Positions 34,513 to 44,632 are shown, counted from the stretch's first letter. The stretch is 58,165 nucleotides of DNA from Desulfovibrio sp. (GCA_017396005.1 JAFQNG010000059.1:1-58165); one strand, 5' to 3'. Notes: generated by a model not told the origin, from the letters alone. Made by a program: numbers and translations.

Positions 34513-36441
34513 ATGCCGCAAAGATCAAAGTCCTGCTTCAGTCCCTGGTGCTGGCTTGCTCTCCTGCTGCTTGTACCCTTTATCTATGCCTGCGGCTTTT
34601 GTTTCCCCCGCGGTGATGATTTCGATAATGCTACCAGGGCCATGTTTCTTTTTGATCTGCCCGGCGGCTTTTATGAAATTGGGCGTGCCTGGCTGAACTG
34701 GAGCGGACGCTTCACCTTTCACTTTCTTGCTGTTTTTCTGGGCAAGGCCGTAGAAATGCGCCCGGCCTATGCTCTGATCTGCGCAGCAGTTCCCTGTCTG
34801 GCCGGTGTGGCTGTCTGGGGTATGGCCCGCCTAGCCGGGCCAACTATTAGCAGGTGGGACGCTCTGTTTCTTGGTGCACTGGGCTGGTTGATGCTTCTGG
34901 CCTGTCATCAGCACCTGCCCACATTTTACTTGCAGACAGATACCCTGACCATGGGTCTGCAATGCACCCTGACGCTCTGCTTTACCTGGCTGCTCTGTCG
35001 CGTCTGGCAGGATGCTGTCGACCATCGCTGCTCTGACGCTGTGCTGCGACGCACCTGCCTGTGGGCTACAGCAACAGGCATGGCTGCTGTAGGTGTGTAT
35101 GAGCATTCTGCTCTGGTCGTCAATGCCACAACAGTTACTACCCTGTGCCTGACTTGCCTGGAAGGAAAGCTGGAACGGCGGCAGGAATTGCGAATGCTAC
35201 TGCAACGACGCAAAAAAATACTGCTGCACATATGGCTCTTCTGTTTTGGAGCACTCTTATTTTCCTTTCTTTCTCCAGGGAACTTTCACCGCCAAGCAGT
35301 GCGCAACGTCAGTGCTGAGGTACAGCGGCAGCAACTGGGCACTGCTTGGAATGAATGGCTTGACACTGCCTTCGGCCTTTTTCAAGGTCCCTGGCTCCTT
35401 TTGCTCATCCTGTTCATTATGCTGCTGCATATGGTTAGCCGACAGCAGGCGGCTCCTGCGCACGACTACTCCCCGCATCCGACTATCAATGGCCTGCTGA
35501 TCATTATTCCACCCTTAGTCTATCTTGTCATATCTGCACTGCTGACTGTCTTGCATGCCGGCAGTGACGTCACCATCAGCGAAAGCCCCAAGTTCGCAGC
35601 AGGACTTAGCGTTTATGCGGCTCTGGCCTGTGGCCTGTCTCTCTGGAGACTGAGCCTGCCCCTGGCATCGACTCTACGCAAACTGCCCCTTAGCCCTGTC
35701 ATACTTGCCTTTATTTTTGTCTGCTGTGTCAGCGGTAATTTGCCAAAGATCTATACCAATATGATGGAGGGGCAGTTAACTGCCCTGGCAAAAAAACTGG
35801 AACACCGTGAAGATTGGCTGTACTCTCTGGGCAAAGAGGCTTTTGGTCCAAAGGCCCCTCCTCGTTTCGGCCTTGCAGGCGAAATATACCGCCCCAATGT
35901 GCGACGGCGCACTATCGACCCGGCCTTGCCCTGGGCTGTTGTGCCACAAATTTCAGATGTTTACCCGGTCTGGTTTGAGGCCTTGCCCGACAAGCCTGAA
36001 CAATGGCCTAACCTCTGGGCAGCCTGGCTGTACGGTGTAGGCAGTCTTTATGCTATAGATATTCCTCGCTTAAGAGATACACTGTCCTGGAAGCGTTTTT
36101 CTCTGTACCCTGCTCCAGCCTTGCGTCAGGCAGGCCTCAGCGCTGCCTGGCTCATGAAGCCTTCTGCCACTCCCAGAGATGGCAGTAATCTCTGGCTGGT
36201 ACTGCGCTTCAGGAGCGTTATACCAGAACATATTATTTTCAGAGAAAACGCGAATACACCCCAAAGACATTATCGCAGTCATGACTGGAGGCAGGGAGAT
36301 ACCTGTCTTCTCCCCTTCGTGCCTCTCAGTAATGCAGACTGCCATAAAGACTGTCCTTTTCTCCTGCTCAGTCTGGATGGCAGAAATTTCCATTCTCTGT
36401 CGCCTGGAACATCTGCTCCTTATATCGACATTAGGCCCTGA
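34513..36441 (+). CDS. Polytopic membrane protein, DUF6056-like
   Basis: A 642-residue protein with ten or more hydrophobic segments in the first 430 residues and a hydrophilic C-terminal domain. The N-terminal part (FPRGDDFDNATRAMFLFDLP, then WLNWSGRFTFHFL) resembles DUF6056/GtrII-like glycan-related membrane proteins, where a GDD in the first loop is typical of lipid-linked sugar transferases. Function unknown. It starts 4 bases after the dehydrogenase stop and is followed 18 bases later by the site-2 protease gene. Confidence 0.7.
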   Translation: MPQRSKSCFSPWCWLALLLLVPFIYACGFCFPRGDDFDNATRAMFLFDLPGGFYEIGRAWLNWSGRFTFHFLAVFLGKAVEMRPAYALICAAVPCLAGVAVWGMARLAGPTISRWDALFLGALGWLMLLACHQHLPTFYLQTDTLTMGLQCTLTLCFTWLLCRVWQDAVDHRCSDAVLRRTCLWATATGMAAVGVYEHSALVVNATTVTTLCLTCLEGKLERRQELRMLLQRRKKILLHIWLFCFGALLFSFLSPGNFHRQAVRNVSAEVQRQQLGTAWNEWLDTAFGLFQGPWLLLLILFIMLLHMVSRQQAAPAHDYSPHPTINGLLIIIPPLVYLVISALLTVLHAGSDVTISESPKFAAGLSVYAALACGLSLWRLSLPLASTLRKLPLSPVILAFIFVCCVSGNLPKIYTNMMEGQLTALAKKLEHREDWLYSLGKEAFGPKAPPRFGLAGEIYRPNVRRRTIDPALPWAVVPQISDVYPVWFEALPDKPEQWPNLWAAWLYGVGSLYAIDIPRLRDTLSWKRFSLYPAPALRQAGLSAAWLMKPSATPRDGSNLWLVLRFRSVIPEHIIFRENANTPQRHYRSHDWRQGDTCLLPFVPLSNADCHKDCPFLLLSLDGRNFHSLSPGTSAPYIDIRP

Positions 36442-36459
36442 ACATGATACCCGCAGGGC

Positions 36460-37134
36460 ATGTTTGACATCGACTTTTCACAAGCACTCCACACATTGTC
36501 CATCGCCTTGGTACCCTCTCTGCTGGGTATCATTCTGCATGAAGTTGCCCACGGCTGGGCCGCTGAACGCATGGGCGACCCTACAGCCCGCTTTATGGGC
36601 CGTCTGACCCTCAACCCCCTGCCGCATATAGATCCCATGGGGCTGCTGGTTTTTGCACTCACCAGCCTGTCAGGCTCCTTTGTCTTTGGCTGGGCCAAGC
36701 CAGTACCGGTCAATCCCCGGCACTTCCGCAACCCTGCCAAAGGCATGATGATGGTTTCTCTGGCCGGTCCTCTGAGCAATTTTGCTCTGGCGCTGCTCTG
36801 CGGCCTGATACTACTGATTTTACTGCATATCTTACCACCGCAGACCTGGTCTCAAAGCAATACCTATATTTTTGCTGTCTCCAGCCTTCAGGCGGGTATT
36901 GTCATCAATTTCGGTCTGGGTTGGCTTAACCTTATACCTGTTCCTCCTCTGGACGGCAGTAAGGTTCTGGCCTATTTTCTGCCAGGCAATCTGGCCTGGC
37001 GCTATCTGCAAATAGAGCGCTACGGATTTATTATTCTGCTGGTGCTGCTTTTTACCGGCCTGCTTGGTCAGGTGTTGATGCCGCTGGTGCGGGGAAGCTC
37101 TCAGGGCCTTTTAACCCTTCTGGGTATTATTTAA
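36460..37134 (+). CDS. Site-2 protease family (M50) membrane metalloprotease
   Basis: A 224-residue integral membrane zinc protease. The first membrane segment has HEVAHGWAAERMGDPTARFM with the HExxH zinc site, and NLIPVPPLDGSKVLAYFLPG supplies the third ligand Asp. There are four or five membrane segments and no PDZ domain, as in the short subgroup common in anaerobes. Its substrate is unknown. It lies 17 bases before trpS. Confidence 0.9.
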   Translation: MFDIDFSQALHTLSIALVPSLLGIILHEVAHGWAAERMGDPTARFMGRLTLNPLPHIDPMGLLVFALTSLSGSFVFGWAKPVPVNPRHFRNPAKGMMMVSLAGPLSNFALALLCGLILLILLHILPPQTWSQSNTYIFAVSSLQAGIVINFGLGWLNLIPVPPLDGSKVLAYFLPGNLAWRYLQIERYGFIILLVLLFTGLLGQVLMPLVRGSSQGLLTLLGII

Positions 37135-37151
37135 GCCATAAGGATACTTTC

Positions 37152-38138
37152 ATGAGCAAAGAGTTACGCACTGTTTCGGGCATGCGCCCCACCGGCCCGC
37201 TGCATCTGGGCCACTATTTCGGTGTACTCAAAAACTGGGTTGAATTGCAGCATACGGAAGAAGCCTACTTTTTCGTTGCTGACTGGCATGCTCTGACCAG
37301 CGATTATGCCGATCCCTCCCGCGTACGTGAAAACATCCGTGACATGGTGCTGGACTGGGTAGCTGCCGGACTTGATCCTGAAAAATGCGTTATTTTTCGC
37401 CAGTCCGAAGTCAAAGAACATGCAGAGCTGTCACTGCTCCTTTCCATGATTACACCGGTTTCCTGGCTGGAACGCAACCCTACCTATAAGGAACAGCAAC
37501 AGCAGATTACCACTAAGGATCTGGGTAATGCCGGTTTCCTCTGCTATCCGGTATTGATGGCGGCAGATATTCTCATGTACCGCCCACATGGTGTGCCCGT
37601 AGGAGAAGACCAGCTACCCCATCTGGAACTGACCCGTGAGATAGCCCGACGCTTTAACCATTTCTACGGAGCCCTTTTTCCCGAGCCTCTGGCCATGCTC
37701 ACTCCTGCGGCGAAGTGCCCAGGCCTGGATGGACGCAAGATGTCCAAAAGCTACAATAACGGTATCTTTCTCTCAGACCCCATGGCAGATATCAGTCAGA
37801 AAATACGTGGTATGTTCACTGACCCTGCCCGTCTACGTAAGTCCGACCCTGGAAATCCTTCTGTCTGCAATCTCTTCCCCTATCATGAGATCCTGAGTAG
37901 TATAGCAGAGAGGGAGGATATCCGACAGGGATGCACCGGGGCACAGCTGGGTTGTGTTGACTGCAAGAAGATTTTTCTGAAAAACCTAGAAGCCTTCCTT
38001 GCTCCTCTGCAGGAACGACGGGCTTCTTTTGCCGCCCGGCCATCAGCTGTTACAGACATACTGCTTGCGGGCAATGACAGAGCCCGTGCTTTTGCCCTAC
38101 AGACCATGTCTGCAGTACGAGAAAAAATGGGACTGTAA
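37152..38138 (+). CDS. trpS: Tryptophanyl-tRNA synthetase
   Basis: A class I synthetase of 328 residues. The ATP-binding motif is SGMRPTGPLHLGHYFGVLKN (HxGH type) and the second is GRKMSKSYNNGIFLSDP (KMSKS). The length is normal for bacterial TrpS. AAGGATA lies before the ATG. It begins a tight chain with ruvX and mltG. Confidence 0.96.
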   Translation: MSKELRTVSGMRPTGPLHLGHYFGVLKNWVELQHTEEAYFFVADWHALTSDYADPSRVRENIRDMVLDWVAAGLDPEKCVIFRQSEVKEHAELSLLLSMITPVSWLERNPTYKEQQQQITTKDLGNAGFLCYPVLMAADILMYRPHGVPVGEDQLPHLELTREIARRFNHFYGALFPEPLAMLTPAAKCPGLDGRKMSKSYNNGIFLSDPMADISQKIRGMFTDPARLRKSDPGNPSVCNLFPYHEILSSIAEREDIRQGCTGAQLGCVDCKKIFLKNLEAFLAPLQERRASFAARPSAVTDILLAGNDRARAFALQTMSAVREKMGL

Positions 38139-38141
38139 CAC

Positions 38142-38585
38142 GTGAAACATATGGGTATCGACTACGGCCTGGCCCGTACAGGCCTGGCCATCTCTGATCC
38201 GGAGGGTCGTCTGGTCTTTCCCGTGACTACCTTACGTATGGCAGACTATGTGAATCGCAAGGCTTTTCTGGCGGCTCTGGCTACGAAGATTGTAGCTGAA
38301 GGAGCAGAGGCTGTGGTTGTTGGTCTGCCACTGCTGGACGACGGTACTGACAGTCTGAGTACTCGTCAGGTACGTAATGCTGTGGCACGTCTGCAGCGGC
38401 GGGTGTCTTTACCCTTTTTTTTCATGCCAGAACTGCTTTCTTCAGAAGAAGCCTGGATTGACCTGCGTGAGGCAGGCCTCAAACGTAGTAAACGACACTC
38501 CGTACTGGACCAGCAGGCAGCCGTACGCATCCTGTCCTCATTTCTGGCTCTCTCGCCTGAAGTCCGGCAAAGGCAGACCCTGTGA
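38142..38585 (+). CDS. ruvX: RuvX/YqgF Holliday-junction-type nuclease
   Basis: An RNase H-fold protein of 147 residues involved in rRNA end processing or junction resolution. It has the family start MGIDYGLARTGLAISDPEG with the first catalytic Asp, VVVGLPLLDDGTDS, and the C-terminal DQQAAVRILSSFL with the last acidic residue. The start is a GTG 3 bases after the trpS stop. The next gene overlaps its stop (GTGA). Confidence 0.93.
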   Translation: MKHMGIDYGLARTGLAISDPEGRLVFPVTTLRMADYVNRKAFLAALATKIVAEGAEAVVVGLPLLDDGTDSLSTRQVRNAVARLQRRVSLPFFFMPELLSSEEAWIDLREAGLKRSKRHSVLDQQAAVRILSSFLALSPEVRQRQTL

Positions 38586-39634
38586 AAACTTTTTTGCACA
38601 TTCTGTTACTTCTACTGCTAGTCAGTACAATTGCCTGTGGCTGGTTGTGGTATGAAGCTACTACATTTCTGGAAACTCCACCTGAAAAATCTGGACGAGA
38701 AGTACTCTTTGACGTCAGGCCCGGTGCACATCTGGGACAGGTGGCTGAAGCTCTTGCCACAGCCGGTCTGGTAACTGATGCCCGTAAGTTCGATTTACTC
38801 ACCCGTTACAGACAGTGGGAAAACCGTTTACAGGCCGGTCGTTTTGCCCTTAATACGGGCTGGGGGCCAGAACAGATTCTCGATGTACTGGTCAATGGCA
38901 GGCCGGTACTTTTTCGTATTACCATACCAGAAGGTCTGAGCTGGTGGCAGACAGCACGTCTGCTGGCAGAGGCAGAACTGGTGCGATTTGAAGATTTTCA
39001 GGCTGTAATAAGCGATCCTGACTTTCTGCGTCATCACGGTATTCCCTTTGCAACAGCAGAAGGATTTCTGATGCCCGATACCTATCTGCTCAAGAAGGCT
39101 GACAACCCTGACGCAGCTCAACTCAAAGCTCAAAGCCGTACAGTAGCCAACCGTATGGTAGAAAATTTTTGGCGCAGGGCTGCTGTTCTCTGGCCTGAAG
39201 GACGCAGGCCAGACAAGGCAAAGCTCAGACAGTGGACCATACTGGCCTCAGTGGTTGAAAAAGAAACAGCAGTAGACCACGAACGCGCACGCGTGGCCGG
39301 TGTCTATCACAATCGCCTGCAACGGCGCATGCTGCTGCAGGCTGATCCCACGGTTATCTACGGTCTGGGGCCGTCTTTTGACGGCAACCTGCGGCGCAAA
39401 CACTTGAATGATGCCTCCAACCCCTATAACACCTATCAGATCCCCGGCCTGCCTCCTGGGCCTATATGCTCTTTCGGTACAGCCGCTCTTGCCGCTGCCA
39501 TCACACCAGAAAAGCATGACTATTTATACTTTGTTGCCATCACAGACGGTGGTGCGCATGCCTTTTCCACCAATCTCAAAGAGCACAACCGTGCAGTGCG
39601 CCAGTATCTGCAGAACCGACGCTCGCAACCTTGA
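38582..39634 (+). CDS. mltG: Endolytic murein transglycosylase MltG
   Basis: MltG cleaves nascent glycan strands and terminates peptidoglycan synthesis. The 350-residue protein has one N-terminal membrane anchor (LHILLLLLLVSTIACGWLW) and a LysM-like segment at about 40-110. The YceG catalytic domain has AEGFLMPDTYLLKK, LASVVEKETAVDHERARVAG with the catalytic Glu, and LQADPTVIYGLG. Its GTG start overlaps the ruvX stop by 4 bases. This neighbourhood is common. Confidence 0.94.
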   Translation: MKTFLHILLLLLLVSTIACGWLWYEATTFLETPPEKSGREVLFDVRPGAHLGQVAEALATAGLVTDARKFDLLTRYRQWENRLQAGRFALNTGWGPEQILDVLVNGRPVLFRITIPEGLSWWQTARLLAEAELVRFEDFQAVISDPDFLRHHGIPFATAEGFLMPDTYLLKKADNPDAAQLKAQSRTVANRMVENFWRRAAVLWPEGRRPDKAKLRQWTILASVVEKETAVDHERARVAGVYHNRLQRRMLLQADPTVIYGLGPSFDGNLRRKHLNDASNPYNTYQIPGLPPGPICSFGTAALAAAITPEKHDYLYFVAITDGGAHAFSTNLKEHNRAVRQYLQNRRSQP

Positions 39635-39649
39635 AAACAGCGGGGAATT

Positions 39650-39892
39650 ATGAATTATCTGATCATGGAAGATTTTTCCGGTCAGCCGGTACCCTTCATC
39701 TTTCCACGCCGGGTAGACCATGCCGATATGCGCGAACAGCTGCCATACGGACTAGCTCTGTCATGTGGTCATCTGGAACTGGGGCCGCAGGGCTTTACCT
39801 GCTCAGGCGGCAATAATAATCTGGGCCTCAAAGCACGGCCTGAAGAAGATACAGCCATCATTACCGAGGCCCTGCGCCAGCGCTCCCGTTAG
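39650..39892 (+). CDS. Hypothetical 80-residue protein
   Basis: Unrecognised. The ATG has GGGGAA 4-8 bases upstream. The protein (MNYLIMEDFSGQPVPFIFP at the start) contains single His and Cys residues (SCGHLELGPQGFTCSGGNN) but no clear zinc motif. It follows mltG by 15 bases and is probably co-transcribed. Confidence 0.65.
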   Translation: MNYLIMEDFSGQPVPFIFPRRVDHADMREQLPYGLALSCGHLELGPQGFTCSGGNNNLGLKARPEEDTAIITEALRQRSR

Positions 39893-39919
39893 TGTACTTA
39901 TGTGAATAACCCCCGTCTG

Positions 39920-41203
39920 CTATGCCGCAGCATGCGGCTCTCTGAGCTGTTTTTCATGAGGCATGGCCTCGGCTGAACGCACAATACCATACGCCTTCTG
40001 AAAATTGTCAAAAAGCACATCAACAATACGACGGTCGATCTTGTTCCGATCAGCCATGTCATACATGATACGCTCTATGCTTTCCCTGTCCAGGCCGTCG
40101 CGATAGGGCCGATTTTCAGAAAGAGCTACAAAGATGTCTGCCACAGCCATGATACGTGTACCCAGAGGCAGACTGCCAGCACTTTTCTTGAAGGGATAGC
40201 CGGTACCATCCAATGTCTCATGGTGAAAGGCCGCCCATTCTGCAATGGCCTCAAAACGGTCTATCTGCTCCAGCAAACGATAGGTGTAATAAGTATGCTG
40301 GCGTATGATGCAGAACTCCGCAGGGTCGAGCTTGCCTCTTTTTTCAAGAATGGTATTGGGTACGGAGAGCTTGCCCAAATCATGCAGCAGTCCTGCTATG
40401 CGGATCATGCTGCGTTCTGTCTCACTAAAACCGTATTGAGCTGCCAGCATGGTGGCGACCCCTGAAACACTGCGCGAATGAGTAGCCGTGAAGGGGCTGA
40501 TCCTATCGATGAGCGAGGCAAAAAGTTCTGCGATGTCCATTACGTCGGACAGTGTAAAACTTTTTTGTCCCCAATTGCTGATCTGCCGAAAAAAAAGATC
40601 CGCATAGCCAGGATTATTGACATCCAGCCAGAAGCTTTCTGTTGCCGAGCACTCCAGAAAAACATCCACCAGAAGAGGATCAAACTGTGTGCCACGCCTG
40701 CTCCTGATGTTATAGCAAATATCACCTGTCTGCCCAAGTACAGGACGCTGTGAGTTGATAAGCACATCCACACGGTCAGCCACATGGATGATACGGCTTT
40801 CCAGAGGAATGGCGTTACCGCTGCAGCCTGAAGGATTCCCCCCGTCCCAGCGGTCATGGTGCATGCGAACAATATCCGCAAGAGGAGAAAAGCAGCGGGA
40901 ATCTCGCAGAAGAGCATAGCCCGCATCAGCATGGCTATATATGGTTGTGCCAAGCTCATGCTCTCTGTCGGCAGCCAAAAGGGTATGACGCTCGCTCTGG
41001 CTGGAGGCAGCTCCAAGATCGTGCAGCAGGGCAGCCTGTACCAGTTGCTGCTGCACGTCAGTAGGTATGCCCATATGCTCAGCCATGCTTTTGCATAGCA
41101 TGGCTGTACGTATATGATGCATATTTACGCCTTCCATGGTCAGCCCCAGCGACATGGAAAGCACCCTTATCAAACTGACGGGATTGATCTGAAAGGTATC
41201 CAT
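39920..41203 (-). CDS. Tandem HD-domain protein with one intact HD-GYP
   Basis: HD-GYP proteins hydrolyse cyclic di-GMP. The 427-residue protein has two copies of the fold. The first has HDLG near residues 61-64 and HHDRWDGGNPSG near 115-126, where the GYP is replaced by GNP. The second is canonical, with LLHDLGKLSVPNTILEKRGK (HD at 274) and HHETLDGTGYP near 327-337. The second is therefore probably catalytic and the first regulatory or differently active. There is no receiver or membrane domain. It starts 6 bases after the MCP gene, which suggests a joint signalling role. Confidence 0.9.
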   Translation of the reverse strand: MDTFQINPVSLIRVLSMSLGLTMEGVNMHHIRTAMLCKSMAEHMGIPTDVQQQLVQAALLHDLGAASSQSERHTLLAADREHELGTTIYSHADAGYALLRDSRCFSPLADIVRMHHDRWDGGNPSGCSGNAIPLESRIIHVADRVDVLINSQRPVLGQTGDICYNIRSRRGTQFDPLLVDVFLECSATESFWLDVNNPGYADLFFRQISNWGQKSFTLSDVMDIAELFASLIDRISPFTATHSRSVSGVATMLAAQYGFSETERSMIRIAGLLHDLGKLSVPNTILEKRGKLDPAEFCIIRQHTYYTYRLLEQIDRFEAIAEWAAFHHETLDGTGYPFKKSAGSLPLGTRIMAVADIFVALSENRPYRDGLDRESIERIMYDMADRNKIDRRIVDVLFDNFQKAYGIVRSAEAMPHEKQLREPHAAA

Positions 41204-41209
41204 ATATTT

Positions 41210-42874
41210 TTACTTTACCACCCTGTGCTGCACATAGGGCAGATAAGTGGGGTCTGTCTTGGCTATATGCTGGATAAGCCAGTCCTTGAGGAAGGTAAGC
41301 AGATCCATACTCACGGTAGCAGTGCCATTTTCCAGCTGGCTTTCAAATTCATCAAGCTTTTCCACGAACTTACGATGTATAGCCTTGTGCTCCGTAGAGG
41401 AGGGATAGTCAGACGCTGCAAAAATACCTTCCTCATCTCTGAAGTGCATGGCCGTATAATCGCGCAGTTTCTTGATAATGGCCTGCAGTTCCTGCCCTGT
41501 GCGGTTTTTCTTCATGGCCGTATGCAACTCATTGATATAGTCGCATAGTTTACGGTGCTGCTGGTCCACCATGGGGATATGCAGATCCAACTTTGATGTC
41601 CACTGCACGAACTTGTCAGACGCTGCTGATTCATAGTCGCCGGTCACGAGAGAGTTGACAATCATGTCCATCTCTTCCATACCGCTTTTGAAAGAAAGCA
41701 ATGAGGCGGTGAAGGTTTCTACGCTGGCCGCATTCCTTTCTGCCACATGCAGGATCTCGTCCAGGGCTTCATTGGTACGACTGCTGCTTTCAGACTGGTC
41801 TGCCGCACTCTGGGCAATAACCTTAAGATGTTCGGCTGTAGATTCCATACCATTGAGGATAACACGCATAGCATTGCCGGCACGGGAGGCACGCTCGGCA
41901 CTGTCAATGGTCATACGGGCCGCTTCATCTACAGTTTCCACATTGCGCCGGGTCTCCTCCTGAATGGCCAGAACAGCGTCTTCCACTTCTTTGGTGGCTC
42001 CCATAGTCTTTTCAGCCAGCTTGCGTACCTCATCAGCCACCACAGCAAAGCCACGTCCGGCTTCACCGGCACGGGCAGCTTCTATGGCCGCATTGAGGGC
42101 AAGCAGGTTAGTCTGATCAGCCACCTCGTTGATAACACTCATCACCTGGCCGATATTGCTGGCCTTTTCACCAAGCCCGGCCATAGCTTGCTTGAGATGC
42201 AGTATGATGTCCTTGACTCTGTCAATGGACTCCACAGCACCATGTACTTCTTCTTCACCGGTGACAGCCTGTACGCGCGATTCATCAGCACTGTACGAGA
42301 CTTCGTGCACAACGCGCGAAGCTTCCTGCGCGGCCTGGGCCACACGCTCCATGGCACTGCCTGTCTCTGCCAGATGCTCGCGCTGAACAGCCACCCCGCG
42401 GTTTACCTCGGTTATCAACTGTGAAAGACCGCGTACTTCGCCTGAAAGCTTGCCGCACAGGGTATTGGCCTTATGCAGCACAGGAGCACTGCTGTTCTGT
42501 TTTTCCACCTGGGCCTGCAAGTCACCCTCTGTAGTGCTCAACCGGCTCTTCAGGGTCAGCACCTGCTGTCTCAGGCTTTCTGCTTCAGCATGATCCTTAT
42601 CCTGCTGTTTCCTCAGTCTGACCGTAAAATCAGTCAGTATTCGACAGGCCTCCTGCAAGGCTCGACCATGCGCTTCTGTCTTTTCTCCTGCCAGCCCGGC
42701 AGCCAGACGGGCCACCTCTTCTTCTTTGCTCTTTTTCTCATACCAGAGGTACATATCTGCCACGGCAAGCAGACCTGCCACGCCGAGAAGTCCCCAGAGT
42801 ACAAAGCCCTGCGGCTGCAGAACAGCCAGTATAACAGCCACGATAATAACACCAGCTTGCAAGAAAATACCCAT
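41210..42874 (-). CDS. Methyl-accepting chemotaxis protein with C-terminal haemerythrin
   Basis: From the ATG at 42874 (GAGG upstream) the protein is 554 residues. Two close membrane segments (about 5-22 and 26-45) leave almost no periplasmic domain, so sensing is cytoplasmic. The signalling hairpin tip is [20 protein letters not shown] then [20 protein letters not shown]. The last 130 residues are a bacteriohaemerythrin with the iron ligands in [32 protein letters not shown] and HIAKTD. Such DcrH-like receptors sense oxygen. It is divergent from the DALL-repeat protein. Confidence 0.94.
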   Translation of the reverse strand: MGIFLQAGVIIVAVILAVLQPQGFVLWGLLGVAGLLAVADMYLWYEKKSKEEEVARLAAGLAGEKTEAHGRALQEACRILTDFTVRLRKQQDKDHAEAESLRQQVLTLKSRLSTTEGDLQAQVEKQNSSAPVLHKANTLCGKLSGEVRGLSQLITEVNRGVAVQREHLAETGSAMERVAQAAQEASRVVHEVSYSADESRVQAVTGEEEVHGAVESIDRVKDIILHLKQAMAGLGEKASNIGQVMSVINEVADQTNLLALNAAIEAARAGEAGRGFAVVADEVRKLAEKTMGATKEVEDAVLAIQEETRRNVETVDEAARMTIDSAERASRAGNAMRVILNGMESTAEHLKVIAQSAADQSESSSRTNEALDEILHVAERNAASVETFTASLLSFKSGMEEMDMIVNSLVTGDYESAASDKFVQWTSKLDLHIPMVDQQHRKLCDYINELHTAMKKNRTGQELQAIIKKLRDYTAMHFRDEEGIFAASDYPSSTEHKAIHRKFVEKLDEFESQLENGTATVSMDLLTFLKDWLIQHIAKTDPTYLPYVQHRVVK

Positions 42875-43078
42875 TTGAAACCTCACATGGTTTAACCGGC
42901 CTTTTAACAGGCTTGGCAGAAACATAGGAAAAAAACATTACAGTGACAAGCGGAATTTTTATGGATACAAACCCATAAATACAGAGATCCGCAGATTTGC
43001 GTCCCGAGCCATTACCTGATATATTCATATATATTATTTTTGACAGGCATCCGCACACGTCATCAAAATGAGGTTCGC

Positions 43079-44578
43079 ATGGCTGACAAGCACTCTGCCG
43101 GTACCGACAATGGTATCATTGATCTCATTGAACTGCTGGAGGCAGGCTCTGTTCCGACTCCCACTTCCAAAAGCGAGGGTGACGACATTAACAGCCACAT
43201 GCGTAATCTTAATGACAGCTCAGGTACGCAGGATGGTGTGGAAATTGATGCCCTGCTGGCGCAGATGGAAAGCCGCAAGACCCATCAGCCTTCAGCGCAG
43301 GAGACAACTGAGCCAGGCTACAGGGTCGACCCCCATGAGCAGCTGGATATGACTGGTATGGGAGAAGTGGATAAGCTACTGAATGATCTTGATATACCAC
43401 AGCAGCCCTCAGGAACAGCAAAAAACGCATCTGAAACTGAGCTGGATGATGCCGTAGATGAGCTGCTCAATTCCATTGGCCCTGGTACACGTCCGACAGA
43501 ATCTGTGGCACCTCCTGCTGCAGATACTGATGCACTAGATAATCTCCTGAGCTCAGACAACGGCAAAAGTGAAAACAAAGAACAGGAGATGGATCTGGAT
43601 GCCCTGTTGGGAGACTTGGGTGTAGAGGCACCTCCTGCACCCGCTGCCCCTGCCTCACAAGAAAATACAGATCTGGATGCCCTTCTGAGCGATCTGGCTG
43701 TAGACAATACGCACTCTTCAGCAACGGCATCTCCGGTCACAACGTCGGAACCAACATCTTCCACCAATGAACTGGACGCCCTTCTGGAAAATATCGTGCC
43801 TGTCAGTCCAGAGAAAGCTGCTGCCAGCTCTGCCCATGATGATGTTCTTGATGATCTTCTGTTACAGGGAAAAGACAACGTCAGGGCTGAAGCTGTAGAA
43901 CAGGAGATGGATCTGGATGCTCTGCTGGGCGATCTGGGTATGGATGCCGCTCCTGCTGCCCCTGCCACTGAGCCCGAAATGAACCTGGATGATCTGCTGG
44001 CTGAAGCCTCCATCAATTCTGCAGCGTCTGTTACAAGCGCAACAGCATCAGGAACAAGCCCTGTGCCTGATGTGCTGCCACCTGCAGCCCAGGCAGTTTC
44101 TATGCCAACCATGGAGGATATGGAAACTCTGAAAATGCGCATGGCAGCATGTGAGGAAGCTCTGCAAACACTGACAGCCTTGCAGGACAGTCTGAAAACA
44201 TGCCGTGCCGCATTACATAATGCAGAAGAACGGCTGGCCAGTTTAGAAACGCTTTCTGTCAACATACAGGAGCAGGACAGCCGTATGACTGCTATGGAAC
44301 ATCGACTAACCAGCCTGGAAAATCGACTGGTGCAGGATGTTTCGCGTTTTGACGGACTGGCAGACGACACTGCACAGACCAGACAGAAACTTCAGACCAT
44401 TGAAGTCAACCTGACACAGAACAGCCAGCAATGTGAAACTCTTAGTACTCGTTTGGATCAGGCTGTACACCATATGGACAGCCTTGAGGCCCGATTCAGC
44501 CAGGATGTGGACAACGCAGCGGCTGCAGCGGCTGCACGTATTCTGAGGGAAGAGATTGCTCGCCTGATGGCAGAATAA
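43079..44578 (+). CDS. Acidic protein with ten DALL-type motifs and a C-terminal coiled coil
   Basis: No family recognised. The ATG at 43079 has GAGG 9 bases upstream. Residues 1-310 are acidic and disordered by composition (Ala, Ser, Thr, Pro, Asp) and carry ten short motifs: VEIDALL (54), GEVDKLL (95), AVDELL (125), DALDNLL (151), DLDALL (172, 198, 278), ELDALL (231), VLDDLLL (255) and NLDDLL (302). Residues about 350-495 form a long coiled coil. The motifs resemble the CheY-binding tips of FliM (SQxEIDALL) and CheZ (DDLLDSLGF). The gene is divergent from an MCP, so a chemotaxis role is plausible but is inference. Confidence 0.72.
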   Translation: MADKHSAGTDNGIIDLIELLEAGSVPTPTSKSEGDDINSHMRNLNDSSGTQDGVEIDALLAQMESRKTHQPSAQETTEPGYRVDPHEQLDMTGMGEVDKLLNDLDIPQQPSGTAKNASETELDDAVDELLNSIGPGTRPTESVAPPAADTDALDNLLSSDNGKSENKEQEMDLDALLGDLGVEAPPAPAAPASQENTDLDALLSDLAVDNTHSSATASPVTTSEPTSSTNELDALLENIVPVSPEKAAASSAHDDVLDDLLLQGKDNVRAEAVEQEMDLDALLGDLGMDAAPAAPATEPEMNLDDLLAEASINSAASVTSATASGTSPVPDVLPPAAQAVSMPTMEDMETLKMRMAACEEALQTLTALQDSLKTCRAALHNAEERLASLETLSVNIQEQDSRMTAMEHRLTSLENRLVQDVSRFDGLADDTAQTRQKLQTIEVNLTQNSQQCETLSTRLDQAVHHMDSLEARFSQDVDNAAAAAAARILREEIARLMAE

Positions 44579-44632
44579 GTTGCTGAGAGCCTATAACTGC
44601 ATTGTGCGCAGGCAGGACATACGCAAGGGATT

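Noticed and set aside
43318-44370. A 350-codon Ser-rich minus-strand open frame
   Set aside because: Antisense to the DALL-motif protein gene, which has a good ribosome site and coherent repeats.
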